In this document: positions 26,253 through 35,722 of the stretch, one piece after another | Layout: every line of letters begins with the position of its first letter | Numbering within the stretch: the first letter of the stretch is position 1 | NCBI GenBank assembly: GCA_020633825.1 | Contig: JACKCV010000003.1 | Location: 248,001 to 312,000 of the forward strand | Direction: 5' to 3' | Source of the DNA: Fibrobacteria bacterium | GTDB lineage: Bacteria; Fibrobacterota; Fibrobacteria; UBA5070 | Length of the DNA stretch: 64,000 bases | Made by a program: the position numbers and the translations under genes | The notes under the pieces: model-generated | The model's database searches: none | Seen by the model: the letters and a program-made list of their open reading frames with translations, nothing else | What the model was told of the DNA's origin: nothing

Positions 26253-29200
26253 ATGGACACCTCGACGGAGACGGTTCCCGCCCAGGGGCCGTCAGGCGGG
26301 AACTGGGATGTTCTGAAGGTTCGTCTGGGACGCCAGAGGACCGAACTCGAGGAATGGCTCGCCGGATTCGACCGACGGCGCAAGAAGGTTTTCGGGGCCG
26401 CCGAGTGGAAGCTCGACCGGACCCTCCACGTGGCCACGGAAAGCCGATGCGTGCCCCGGGATCTCACCCAGGTGGGCGAGACCCTCCTGCTGGGGTACAA
26501 CGTCCAGTTCGGGCTCAAGACCGAGACGGTCCTCTCCGACGTCTTCTCCCTCTACGCCCGGGACGAGGAAGGCGGATACCGCGAACAACCCCTGGACCTC
26601 CTCTCCGAGCCCCGCTTCCACGAGGATTTCCGCAACCTCTACCGGTACTACCGCCAATCGCAATTCGCGCGATTCGTCCGGCAGGGGAATTTCCTGTTCA
26701 TGGTGTTCCGCGTCGGATCGCTCCTCGACGATCTCAAGGCCTTCAAATGGCGCATCGGCCGGGACGGGTTGGGCTACGAAGGAGACCGCGCGGTCTCGGA
26801 GATCCAGATCCCTCCCCGGCATGGATTCGAATGGACCCGAACCCGCCGAGAACACCATCGCGAAGGCAAGCATCCGCACATTTCCATCGAGGACAAGGTC
26901 TTCGTCGAGACCATCGGCGGCGATCTGACGATCAAGGTCGAGAACAACACGGAATCGGGCCGAGGCATCCTCAGCGAACCGGTGGAGCACCGGGACCAGA
27001 CCCTCGACGACGCCGAGATCCACTATGCGGTCCTGGGCGACATCGTCACGTTGCGCATCCGCCCCTTCCAGGAAAAGGATCCGCGCCACTTCCTGTATTT
27101 CTGCAAGACCAAGCAGGCGTTCCGGGTCGACTCCCTCGCCCATTCCAGCGCCCTCCTGCCCCAGCAGCACGGCCTTCTCCTCCCCGACGGATGGGCCCTG
27201 CAATCGGGCGATCTGAGACGTTTCCAGACCGTGCGTCCCGACCTGTTCTTCGACGGACGCATGGAATCGGGCACGGGCGAGGACCACCTGTACTCCTTCC
27301 ACGACCCCGCCACGGGGGAATACACCCTCCTCTCCTACCGGCTCACCGAGCAGAGGACGGAAACCCCGATCTCCTGCCACGGCTGGTGCCTCGTCCCGTC
27401 GGGCGAATTGCTGGTCTTCCGGGCCCAGAGCGAGCCCCAGTCGAGCCACGCCCTCCAACTTTGGAAGACCCCCTTCGGAGGCCAGACGGAAAAGCCCCTG
27501 GAGGCGGACCCTTGGCTGGAGAAGATCGGGAACCAGGACCTGGTGCGGTTCCTGGCCCAAGGGCATCGCCTGCGCAACCTGATGGGCCGCGACCCGGACT
27601 TCGCCGGTCTGTTCGGCGATCTGACGCGCGAGGCCCGCAATCTCGCCGACGCCCATTTCTGGATCAAGGACGAGGAGGCCGGCGACATCGACCGGATCCT
27701 CCGGGAGATCGGGGAGACCGCCGAAGCGGCCATCGGCGAGTACGAGAAGGTCGAGCGCAGCCGGCTTGCCGCCACCTCGACCCGACAGGAATTGGAATCA
27801 CGGCTCGCCCCGGACCTCGCGGAAGCCCCGCTGTTCCCGGGACTTGCCGATTGCCTGGAGAGCCTCCACCGCCTCCGCGAAGGTCGCGGACAGACCCTGG
27901 AAGCGGCGGAGATGCCCTTCGCCGATCGCGAGGCCTGCCAACTCCTGGAAGAGCGAATCTCCGCGGCGCAGGATCGGGTGGGAGCCGCCTGCACCGGCTT
28001 GCTGCTCTCCGAGAACGCCCTCGAACCCTGGCGCCAGGGATCCGTCGCGGTTTCCGCGGCCCTCCCCGGACTGCGCATGGCCCGCGAGGCGGCCGAGCTC
28101 GACGCCCGGCTCGACCTGCAGGCTCGCCAGCTCGAACTCCTCCTGGAAACCATCGGAAGCCTCAAGGAGGTCGACGCCGTCCAATCGACGGCGATTTCCG
28201 ATCGCGTCTCCCAACTGCTCGCGGAACAGAACCAGGTGCGCAGCGCCCTGCGCCAGCGTCGCACCGAGTTGGGAAGACTCGAGGGACAGGCCGAATTCGC
28301 AGCCCAGGGAAGGCTGGTCGCGCAGGCCCTCGCGAGCGCGCTCGACCTCGCCGCGACCCCAGAGGATTGCCAATCCTCGCTGGTGCGTCTGCTGGCCCGT
28401 CTGGAGGAACTCGAGGCCCGTTTCGGGGAGGTCCCGGAATTCCTGGAGAAGCTCGCCGATCTTCGCGAGGAGATGGTCGCCTCGCTCGACGCCCGACGCG
28501 TGCAACTCCTGGAGACGCGCGGCCGTCGGTGCGCCCAGGTGACCGAATCCGGGGAACGCATCCTCAAGGGGCTCGCCCAGCGCGCCGAATCCCTCGCCGA
28601 CGCGGCCGCGGTCCGCTCCTTCTTCGCCTCCGACCCGCTGGTCGACAAGGTGCGCACCCTGGCCGGCCAGCTTCGTTCCCTCGGGGATGCCGCCGCCGCC
28701 GAGGAGCTCTCCGGGAAACTCCAGACCTTGCAGGAGGATTCCCTTCGCAAGGTCCGGGACCGTGCCGAACTCCTGGTGGAGGGCGGACAGGGACTCAAGC
28801 TCGGGCGCCACGTGTTCGCGATCCAGAAGACCCGCCCCGAACTGGCGGTCTTCCCCGGCCAGGATGGCCTGGAACTCCACATCTCCGGTACCGGTTTCCG
28901 TCAGCGGATCCAGGACTCCGAAGTGGACGCCCTCCGGGACGTTTGGGATCTGGAAGGAACGGGAGAATCCCCCCGGGCCCAACGAGGGGAAGTGCTCGCC
29001 TGGCGTCTCCTCGACCTGGCCGAACGCGAGATCCCCGGAGGCTGGAAGGCCCTGTCCCGCGAGGACGATTCCGCCCTTTCGGCGCGGCTGCGCGTCCTCA
29101 TGGAGTCCTCCGCCGTGGAGGGCTGGCAGAGGGGCGTCCACGACGAGGACGCTCTGCAGATCCTGCGCGCCTCCCTCGATGCCTGCTCCACCTTGGGGGC

Positions 29201-31127
29201 CATGCGCCATCCCGCCCCGGCCCGGGCCGCCGCGCTGGAATTCTGGAAGGCGGTCGTCGACCCGGCCTGGAAGGAACGCATCAGGACCCTCTTCGGAGCG
29301 ACCGCGGATCTCCAGGGTTCCTTCCCCGTGCCTCCCCGGAAGATCGCCTCGCGCATGGCGGCACTCCTCGCCTGCGAGGGCGCCATCGGCCATTTCCTGA
29401 AATCCACCGATCACGACCCCGGCGTCTCGGCGACGGAAATCGCCGACTTCCTGGGAGACGCATTGGAATCCGCGGTGTTCCCTTGCCTGTCGGCGCGATC
29501 CCGGGAGACCTACGAAACCTGGCTGGGGCGCATGCAGGCGGCCGACGCCTTGGAGGGATTCCGCAGGAGCCTCCGCGCCCTGGATGGGCAGACGGGCCAG
29601 CAACGCCGATTGGCCCTGGACTGGTTGCGAGCCTCCTTCCCCGAAGGAGATCCGACCATCGACGAGGTGGCCGCCTACCTGTGCGTCGGGGAACCCGACG
29701 ACATCCGCTGGCTCCCCGCCGAATCCCCCCGCGACATCGCGTTGCGCTCCCCCCATCCGCTCTCGCCTTCGGGAACCTTCCGTTTCCTCCACGGCGATTT
29801 CCACCGCCGCCTGCGCCAGCACCACATGGAGGTGGCCCCACGCGTCCAGGCCTACCGCCGCCGACGGCACCTGCTCCTGGAAAAGGCCCGGGAAGACCTC
29901 CCTCTGGACGGATTCCGTCCCAAGGTGCTCGCCTCGTTCGTGCGCAACCGCCTGGCCGACGAGGTGTACCTGCCGCTCGTCGGCGACAACCTCGCCAAGC
30001 AGATCGGAGCCATGGGCGGAGACAAGCGATCCGACCGCATGGGGCTCCTTCTGCTGATCTCGCCCCCGGGATACGGGAAGACCACCTTGGTGGAATACCT
30101 GTGCGACGCGCTGGGGATGCTGTTCGTCAAGATCAACGGCCCGTCCCTCGGGCGATCCACCACGGGGATCGATCCCGCCCAGGCGCGCGACGGCGCTGCT
30201 CGACAGGAATTGGAACGCCTGTCCCTGGCGCTGGAGATGGGCGACAACGTCCTGATCCTGATCGACGACATCCAGCATTGCCATCCCGAATTCCTCCAGA
30301 AATTCATCTCGCTGTGCGACGGCCAGAGACGCATGGACGGCACCTACAAGGGCAAGGCTCGCACCTGGGACCTCCGCGGCAGGCGGGTGGCGGTGGTGAT
30401 GGCGGGAAATCCCTACACCGAAAGCGGCGAAGCCTTCCGCGTTCCCGACATGCTGGCCAACCGCGCCGACACGTTCAATCTGGGCGATCTGGCGGGAACC
30501 CACGCGGGGGCCTTCCGGGACAGCTACCTGGAGAATTGCCTGATGGTCAATTCCCTGCTCGCCCGCCTGTTCGGCCGCCACCGCAAGGATTTCGCCCTCT
30601 TCCTGCGCAACCTGGCCTCCCCCGGCGAGACGGAGGAAGCCTACGAAGGGAACCATTCCGCCACGGATCTCGAGGAAGCCGAACGGGTGGTCCGCCACCT
30701 CATGCGCATCCGCGACGCGGTGCTGGCCGTGAATCGCGCCTACATCGCCTCCGCCTCGGCTCCCGAGGAGTACCGCACCGAGCCGCCGTTCAAGCTCCAG
30801 GGGTCGTACCGCAACATGAACAAACTCGCCGAGAAGGTCTCCTCGATCATGACCGACGAGGAAGTGACCACCCTGCTCCTCGACCACTACCAGTCCGAAG
30901 CGCAATCCCTGGCCCGCGAATCCGAGATCAGCCTCCTGCAGGTTCGTCGACTGCTCGGATCCCCTCTACCCGGCGACGAGGCCCGCTGGGGGGAGATCAT
31001 GGAAACATGGAGTCGGCGCAAAGGTGGGAAAGGCGGAGCCGGAGCCCAGGCCCTGGCCGAGATCTCCGGCTTGCGGAAGGCCGTGGAGAAGGTGGGTTCG
31101 ATGCTGGTCCGTCCCCCTTCCGTTTGA
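26253..31127 (+). CDS. Giant AAA+ ATPase with DUF3686-like N-terminus, flotillin-associated
   Basis: 1,624 residues, no signal peptide or membrane segment. Residues about 60-480 resemble the domain found in ATPases annotated as DNA-repair-related (DUF3686, PF12458): YNVQFGLKTETVLSDVFSLY, QIPPRHGFEWTRTRREH, PHISIEDKVFVETIGGDLTI. Residues about 500-900 are predicted helical and Glu/Ala/Arg-rich, probably coiled coil. Residues about 1240-1560 are an AAA+ module: Walker A PPGYGKTT with Lys1276, Walker B LILIDDIQH with Asp1338-Asp1339 (Asp in place of the usual Glu), and a later GRRVAVVMAGNPYTESGE sensor-1-like stretch. Family name is from memory of the signature. Third gene of the YqiJ-flotillin operon. 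Molecular role unknown. Confidence 0.82.
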   Translation: MDTSTETVPAQGPSGGNWDVLKVRLGRQRTELEEWLAGFDRRRKKVFGAAEWKLDRTLHVATESRCVPRDLTQVGETLLLGYNVQFGLKTETVLSDVFSLYARDEEGGYREQPLDLLSEPRFHEDFRNLYRYYRQSQFARFVRQGNFLFMVFRVGSLLDDLKAFKWRIGRDGLGYEGDRAVSEIQIPPRHGFEWTRTRREHHREGKHPHISIEDKVFVETIGGDLTIKVENNTESGRGILSEPVEHRDQTLDDAEIHYAVLGDIVTLRIRPFQEKDPRHFLYFCKTKQAFRVDSLAHSSALLPQQHGLLLPDGWALQSGDLRRFQTVRPDLFFDGRMESGTGEDHLYSFHDPATGEYTLLSYRLTEQRTETPISCHGWCLVPSGELLVFRAQSEPQSSHALQLWKTPFGGQTEKPLEADPWLEKIGNQDLVRFLAQGHRLRNLMGRDPDFAGLFGDLTREARNLADAHFWIKDEEAGDIDRILREIGETAEAAIGEYEKVERSRLAATSTRQELESRLAPDLAEAPLFPGLADCLESLHRLREGRGQTLEAAEMPFADREACQLLEERISAAQDRVGAACTGLLLSENALEPWRQGSVAVSAALPGLRMAREAAELDARLDLQARQLELLLETIGSLKEVDAVQSTAISDRVSQLLAEQNQVRSALRQRRTELGRLEGQAEFAAQGRLVAQALASALDLAATPEDCQSSLVRLLARLEELEARFGEVPEFLEKLADLREEMVASLDARRVQLLETRGRRCAQVTESGERILKGLAQRAESLADAAAVRSFFASDPLVDKVRTLAGQLRSLGDAAAAEELSGKLQTLQEDSLRKVRDRAELLVEGGQGLKLGRHVFAIQKTRPELAVFPGQDGLELHISGTGFRQRIQDSEVDALRDVWDLEGTGESPRAQRGEVLAWRLLDLAEREIPGGWKALSREDDSALSARLRVLMESSAVEGWQRGVHDEDALQILRASLDACSTLGAMRHPAPARAAALEFWKAVVDPAWKERIRTLFGATADLQGSFPVPPRKIASRMAALLACEGAIGHFLKSTDHDPGVSATEIADFLGDALESAVFPCLSARSRETYETWLGRMQAADALEGFRRSLRALDGQTGQQRRLALDWLRASFPEGDPTIDEVAAYLCVGEPDDIRWLPAESPRDIALRSPHPLSPSGTFRFLHGDFHRRLRQHHMEVAPRVQAYRRRRHLLLEKAREDLPLDGFRPKVLASFVRNRLADEVYLPLVGDNLAKQIGAMGGDKRSDRMGLLLLISPPGYGKTTLVEYLCDALGMLFVKINGPSLGRSTTGIDPAQARDGAARQELERLSLALEMGDNVLILIDDIQHCHPEFLQKFISLCDGQRRMDGTYKGKARTWDLRGRRVAVVMAGNPYTESGEAFRVPDMLANRADTFNLGDLAGTHAGAFRDSYLENCLMVNSLLARLFGRHRKDFALFLRNLASPGETEEAYEGNHSATDLEEAERVVRHLMRIRDAVLAVNRAYIASASAPEEYRTEPPFKLQGSYRNMNKLAEKVSSIMTDEEVTTLLLDHYQSEAQSLARESEISLLQVRRLLGSPLPGDEARWGEIMETWSRRKGGKGGAGAQALAEISGLRKAVEKVGSMLVRPPSV

Positions 31128-31170
31128 GGAATCCCACCTCCCCGGGCTGCTCGGCCGGTGAGGTGGTGCC

Positions 31171-31692
31171 CTACCAGGGTCCGAAGCTGCGTCGCAGGGA
31201 ATCGGATTGGATCACGGACGCCTGGAGGATCCTCGGATCGACCCGAGGAGAATCCGTGTTCTTCCAGACCACGTGCCCGTCGCGCCCGTAGAATACGGCC
31301 TTCCGGCGCTCCGCACCGGGGATGTCCCCCGTCTCCAGGTACTTCACCACGGCCCCTTCCCGGAAGTAGTAGGTGAAGACGCTCGTCCAGGTCTCGTGAC
31401 CGACGAGGATCCGGATCCGGGCGAGCGTGGTCCCCCGGAAACAGCTTTCGAGGCGAGGCGGGACGCCTTCGGAGAGCCCCGACTCCTCGGTGGTCGTGCA
31501 ACGCAATTCCTCCCCTCGGGCCAGGCTGTCCACTCCGGCGGCGAATTCGTTGATCGCCGCCAGGGAATCTCCCTGGGACGCATCCACCGGCTGCGAAACG
31601 ACCGGGCAGGCGCACGTCAGGGCCGAAGCGAAGAGTAGCGGTTTCGGGATGGACCTTCCCCCTCCGGACCGGAGGGTGCCGAGGGACGTCAC
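31171..31692 (-). CDS. Secreted protein of unknown function
   Basis: 173 residues from GTG 31692, which sits seven bases after the stop of the upstream lipoprotein gene. A signal peptide (IPKPLLFASALTCACPVV) follows a short basic leader; the Cys residues could make it a lipoprotein. The mature part has a helical start (DSLAAINEFAAGVDSL), a Cys pair and beta-rich stretches such as TWTSVFTYYFREGAVVKYLE. No family recognised. The GTG start rests on reading frame and spacing only. Likely cotranscribed with the preceding lipoprotein. Confidence 0.65.
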   Translation of the reverse strand: MTSLGTLRSGGGRSIPKPLLFASALTCACPVVSQPVDASQGDSLAAINEFAAGVDSLARGEELRCTTTEESGLSEGVPPRLESCFRGTTLARIRILVGHETWTSVFTYYFREGAVVKYLETGDIPGAERRKAVFYGRDGHVVWKNTDSPRVDPRILQASVIQSDSLRRSFGPW

Positions 31693-31699
31693 GTTCCGG

Positions 31700-32254
31700 T
31701 CAGCGTGCCGCCAAGGAACGCATCCTGAGGATTTCGGCGCCGCGGAAATTCGCACCCGCGTACAGACTGTCCCCCATGCGCAACGAATCGACCATGCTGG
31801 CATCCTTGCTCGCCAGGACCAACCCGGCGGAGTCCAGGGCCACCAGCTGGAACTCCGCGCTCTCCGGCAAGGGGCGTTTTCCGACTCCGGAGATCGCGAG
31901 ATTGATGCGGAACTCGCCCTTGAAGAAATCCGGCAGACCGATGGAGGCCCCGCCAAAGGAGACGGGGAGCGAATCTTCGCTGGCACCCACGGGAAGCGGG
32001 AGACGTTTCCCCTTGCCTCCGAGGAGCACCAGCATGCGCGCCTTGGCCGAATCGACGATGGCGACCTCCTGCTTCCCCAACTCCACGGCCTCCGCCGCAT
32101 CGGTGGCGGAGGCTTTCTTCGCGGACGTCTCGGCCAGCTCCTTCTCGGCTTGGACCCCGATCGAGAGCAACTGCTCCACAGGCCCCTTCGGGGCTTCCTT
32201 TTCGCATCCGGTCAGCACGACGAGAGCTCCGAGAACGACGATGATTCTGCGCAT
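31700..32254 (-). CDS. Hypothetical lipoprotein
   Basis: 184 residues from ATG 32254. Classical lipobox: RIIVVLGALVVLTGCEKE, with Cys17 lipidated and no Asp at +2, so outer-membrane sorting is expected under the E. coli rule. An Ala/Glu-rich helical stretch (about 25-65, AEKELAETSAKKASATDAAE) precedes a beta-rich C-terminal half with VGKRPLPESAEFQLVAL. No family recognised. An upstream in-frame start at 32293 adds 13 residues and breaks the signal. Lies seven bases before the next gene; 95 non-coding bases separate it from the glycoside hydrolase gene. Confidence 0.8.
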   Translation of the reverse strand: MRRIIVVLGALVVLTGCEKEAPKGPVEQLLSIGVQAEKELAETSAKKASATDAAEAVELGKQEVAIVDSAKARMLVLLGGKGKRLPLPVGASEDSLPVSFGGASIGLPDFFKGEFRINLAISGVGKRPLPESAEFQLVALDSAGLVLASKDASMVDSLRMGDSLYAGANFRGAEILRMRSLAAR

Positions 32255-32349
32255 GGGGATTCTCCAGGTCGCCACGGCACGGGTGGCGGACACGATGGGT
32301 CAAATCTGCATTCCCCTGGCGCGGTCCACAGCCGGGTGTTGCACCGCGA

Positions 32350-35274
32350 CTACCGGACCAACGGGGCGAAAGCGCGCACGCGATCCCGTACCAAACCGTC
32401 CCCGACCCAACGGGCCTCCAGGAAACCCACTCCCGACGCGGACGGGGCCCGGATCGTCCGCGCACGCGAAGCGTCGGCCGTCCCCGACGAAAGCACCCGC
32501 CCGTCCGCGGAGCGCACGACCCACTCCAGCCGATCCCCTGGTTCGACCATCCCTCCGACGGAAAGGAGGAATCCGTCGGAGGTGGACACGACACCCAGGC
32601 GAGCCTTCGAGCGCACCGGACCGCGAGCGGCCAGGGGAGAGCTCGCATCGCCCTTGGCCACCTCGTACCAGAGGGTTCCTCCCGGGAGCGTGAAGCGAAG
32701 GGTGTCGCCGGACCAGAATACCGGAATCGCCTCCTTGCGTCGTCCGGTCGGATCGAGAGGATAGACGCTCGTGGAGTCCGTCCCTCCGGGGACCATCCAG
32801 ACATGTCCCGTGACGGGCTCGCAGATCATCGTATCGGCCTCCGTGTACATGCGCGTGGTGTGGGAGAAGTCGGTCGACCAGGTGGTATGAGGATTCTCCA
32901 TGCGCGCCGAGGTGAGCAGAAGAAGTCGACGGGAGGCGCTCAACGGAAGGCTGTCGGAGGGAACCAGGTGGATCGCGGCGAAGTCGAGTCCTCCCGTGGT
33001 CGCCATTCCCTGCAGCCCGAAACCCTCCACGGAAGGATCTGCGGACAGGAATCCCACGAGCCCCTTCCAGGAGGGATTGTCCACACGCAGGATGCCCGAA
33101 GCACGATCCCAGTCGAATTCCCCCGTGGAGGTCGTGGTGCGAGATCCGGGATCGGGGAAATCCGTGGGAGAGCTGGTCGCCGCGTCGAATCGTCCCCAGC
33201 GGGTCGGAGTGCGCAATCCAGAAAGGAGCGATCCGTCGAAGGGCGACCCGTCGCGTCGGAGGGCGGAAGCATGCAGATCGGAATCCGTCACGTCGAGGGT
33301 GTTCCAGACGGGGGTGGGGGTGATCGCACCCATGCGGAACAAGCGGGCGAGATGCTGCTGGGTGAGGAGGAGAGGATCCATCCCCGCGTTGAAGAACATC
33401 CGGTACGCACCCGACTTGAAACCCGCTTCACCGTCGTGGAAGGCGTGCAGGAGGGCGCCATCGGCATCCAGGAAGCCGAGGTATCCGTAGTAGAAGGCCG
33501 GAGCCTCGCACTGGTACCGATTGGGCCAGGGGTGGTTGTATTCGCTGCCCACGAGGGGCTTTCCGGCAACACGGCTGGCGGCGAACATCGCCACTGTCCC
33601 GCCGGCCGGATCGGACACCATGGGTTTCTGGTTCTGCGTGAAGTCGGTCGCCGACCAACCGTCGGGGAAGGAGGGATGGTCCCAGTACCAGTGGGCATCC
33701 ATGTAGTCGGCCTGGGCCTGGCTCGCGATGGAGGGTAGACCGTACCAGTTGTTGGTGAACGTGACGGGAACCCGGATGCCGAGGGAATCCTTCAGGAACC
33801 CGCCGAGGGCGGAGACGTACGTCGACTCCACGTGGGCGTAGAAGCGCGCCTCGTCCGAGACCCGACCGACCGACAGTCCGGTCAGGGTGCTGCGCGAGGA
33901 GCGTCGGATCGATCGATCCTGGAGGCTCTCTCCCGCGCGCAGGCCCTCTCCCGCCCATTCCTGGAAGGTGGTGGAATCGACGAGGATCAGGCCTTGCGAC
34001 AGTCCCACGTCGATCTGGAGCCGGAAGGATCCATCGAGCGAGACGGGAGGGACCACGGAAGTGACGCATTCCGTCCAAACCGTGTCCACCGCGCAGGTGC
34101 CCTCCCCGAACCAGGTCCAGACGGCGTCCTCGAGGAACTCGACACGCACGGAGGTGCGCTCGCTCCCCTTGGCCCAGAACCGGAACCGGTAGCTCTTCCC
34201 CGATTCCACCACGATCCCTTTGCGACTGACGTTGGCGTCGAAATCGTGGGCTCCCTGCCCGAGGACCTCGACGGCGAGCGCCTTGCCTCCCTCGATCCCG
34301 CCATCGGCCCGGGTCACCGAGATGTCCGCACCCGTAGCTCCGTCGGCCCACCAGTTCCATCCCAGGGGCCCGGCCTCGAAGGAGGGGTTCGCCAACTTGT
34401 TCTCCGCCGCCGCCGAGGTGTCGCGCCAGGCCGCTTCCACGACGGAATCCGAGGTGTAGCGATCCGCCAGCCACGCGTTCCACATGGAATCGAGCTCGCG
34501 CACGTAGTAGGGATGGAGACCGTTGGGTCGGGTCGCACTGATGGAATCCCACTGGTTCCAGGATCCCCAGGAGAGCCACGCCATGAACAGCTGATTCTCG
34601 TTGGTCAGCTCCCAGGTCGCCACCGCCGGATCGTCCTTGTAGGCGACCCCGGTGTAGGGATTCACGTGCTCGGCGAACATCCTGGCCCACTCCTGCTGCA
34701 ACCGGACCAGGCGGGGATCGAAGATCGTCGCGATCTTGGCCTGGTCGTTGGGCAGTGGCGCCGGAATCGAATCGCCCACCCTGAAGACGTGTCCCGACTG
34801 GACGCAGAAGTTGACGTAGATGCCCTGGTCGCGCAGGCATTTCAGGAACCAGTCCAATCGACGCAAACGCTGGGGATCGAACAACATGGTGCGATCGCCG
34901 TCGGGATAGATCGCCGCCCCCCAATCGTTGTCGAGCAGATGCACCCTCAGGAGATTCGTCCCGAGCTTGCGAAGGCGGGCCGCGATCAGGGGGGCATCGA
35001 CGCTGTCCGGAAAGTTGGAGGTGCTCGTCTGGACGAAGCCGGAAAACCGAACCCGGCCAGGGTCGTTCTCGAAGCGGAACCGCCCCTGGGGATCGACCTG
35101 CAGGAATCCGTGCTTGCCGGCGGGAGCCTCCACCGACCACGATTGGTCGACCACGGTTCGAGCCGTGTCGTTCCAGGGCATCAGGAAGGGAAACCACCCG
35201 GTGTGGTCGAGGGTCGCCCCGGAGACGACCCCGGAGGCGGCCAGCAGGATTCCCGGACAAGATATGCGTTTCAT
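32350..35274 (-). CDS. Secreted clan GH-A-like glycoside hydrolase with internal carbohydrate-binding-like domain
   Basis: 974 residues from ATG 35274 (GGAGA upstream, then signal peptide MKRISCPGILLAASGVVSGA). The catalytic barrel starts with GFVQTSTSNFP and LRVHLLDNDWGAAIYPDGD. WELTNENQ (near residue 225) has the Asn-Glu acid/base pair of GH-A enzymes (GH5-like); GSEYNHPWPN (near 590) supplies a candidate nucleophile Glu. Between them, about 325-475, lies a beta-sandwich-like domain opening KLANPSFEAGPLGWNWWADG, similar to CBM4/9 modules. The C-terminal 90 residues (GRVLSSGTADASRARTI, GVGFLEARWVGDG) look like a sorting domain. Polysaccharide target unknown. Confidence 0.82.
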   Translation of the reverse strand: MKRISCPGILLAASGVVSGATLDHTGWFPFLMPWNDTARTVVDQSWSVEAPAGKHGFLQVDPQGRFRFENDPGRVRFSGFVQTSTSNFPDSVDAPLIAARLRKLGTNLLRVHLLDNDWGAAIYPDGDRTMLFDPQRLRRLDWFLKCLRDQGIYVNFCVQSGHVFRVGDSIPAPLPNDQAKIATIFDPRLVRLQQEWARMFAEHVNPYTGVAYKDDPAVATWELTNENQLFMAWLSWGSWNQWDSISATRPNGLHPYYVRELDSMWNAWLADRYTSDSVVEAAWRDTSAAAENKLANPSFEAGPLGWNWWADGATGADISVTRADGGIEGGKALAVEVLGQGAHDFDANVSRKGIVVESGKSYRFRFWAKGSERTSVRVEFLEDAVWTWFGEGTCAVDTVWTECVTSVVPPVSLDGSFRLQIDVGLSQGLILVDSTTFQEWAGEGLRAGESLQDRSIRRSSRSTLTGLSVGRVSDEARFYAHVESTYVSALGGFLKDSLGIRVPVTFTNNWYGLPSIASQAQADYMDAHWYWDHPSFPDGWSATDFTQNQKPMVSDPAGGTVAMFAASRVAGKPLVGSEYNHPWPNRYQCEAPAFYYGYLGFLDADGALLHAFHDGEAGFKSGAYRMFFNAGMDPLLLTQQHLARLFRMGAITPTPVWNTLDVTDSDLHASALRRDGSPFDGSLLSGLRTPTRWGRFDAATSSPTDFPDPGSRTTTSTGEFDWDRASGILRVDNPSWKGLVGFLSADPSVEGFGLQGMATTGGLDFAAIHLVPSDSLPLSASRRLLLLTSARMENPHTTWSTDFSHTTRMYTEADTMICEPVTGHVWMVPGGTDSTSVYPLDPTGRRKEAIPVFWSGDTLRFTLPGGTLWYEVAKGDASSPLAARGPVRSKARLGVVSTSDGFLLSVGGMVEPGDRLEWVVRSADGRVLSSGTADASRARTIRAPSASGVGFLEARWVGDGLVRDRVRAFAPLVR

Positions 35275-35583
35275 GGACGGATCTCCATTCTCCGCGAAGC
35301 GCGGATGGCGGGTTCCTCTTTTCCGTCGCAAAAAGCCGATTCCAGGATCACGAAATTCCTGTTTCATTTCCAATACATCCACGGGAATCCCCGGATTTGG
35401 AGGAATTCGCCCCTCGGGGGGGATGGATCCCAATCCTGGTCGGGCGACGACCACCCCCTCCCCAACGCGCAAGACCTTGTCGCCAGGAGACCTCCCCCGG
35501 CGGGGAAAATGACCCTGTTCCCTACGAGACCCGATGGAACCGTGACATGCTTGGCCGCATCGCCCCCTGGCCCCGGGCGCCAA

Positions 35584-35612
35584 CGACATTTACTGACGCT
35601 TGGCGACATTTA
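35584..35612 (+). repeat. Two CGACATTTA direct repeats upstream of the amt promoter
   Basis: Exact copies at 35584-35592 and 35604-35612, i.e. 20 bases apart (two helical turns), about 80-110 bases upstream of the sigma-54-type element. That is where enhancer-binding activators of sigma-54 usually sit. They are AT-richer than their surroundings. The rest of the 35275-35690 spacer shows no gene. Confidence 0.4.
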
Positions 35613-35690
35613 TCGGCAATTCTGATCATTCATACCAATAGTCAATCCTTGTCGAAGCGAGCCGTCGCCACCTTCCGGGAATTGTCGTTC

Positions 35691-35706
35691 TGGCACGATC
35701 GATGCT
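35691..35706 (+). promoter_or_regulatory. Sigma-54 (RpoN)-type -24/-12 promoter of amt
   Basis: TGGCAC, five bases, ATGCT: the invariant GG and GC are exactly ten bases apart, as in the TGGCAC-N5-TTGCW consensus, with one mismatch. Transcription would begin near 35717. Ammonium transporter genes are classical RpoN/NtrC targets, which fits. It also argues against an amt start at 35702. Confidence 0.6.
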
Positions 35707-35722
35707 CCACCCGACCGCGCCT

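Noticed and set aside
27798..30905. A 1,035-residue open frame antisense to the AAA+ ATPase
   Set aside because: Mirror of a strongly identified gene; no domain, signal or ribosome site of its own.
35702..35722. ATG at 35702 as amt start
   Set aside because: It lies within the -12 part of the sigma-54-type element, and the conserved N-terminus begins at 35723.
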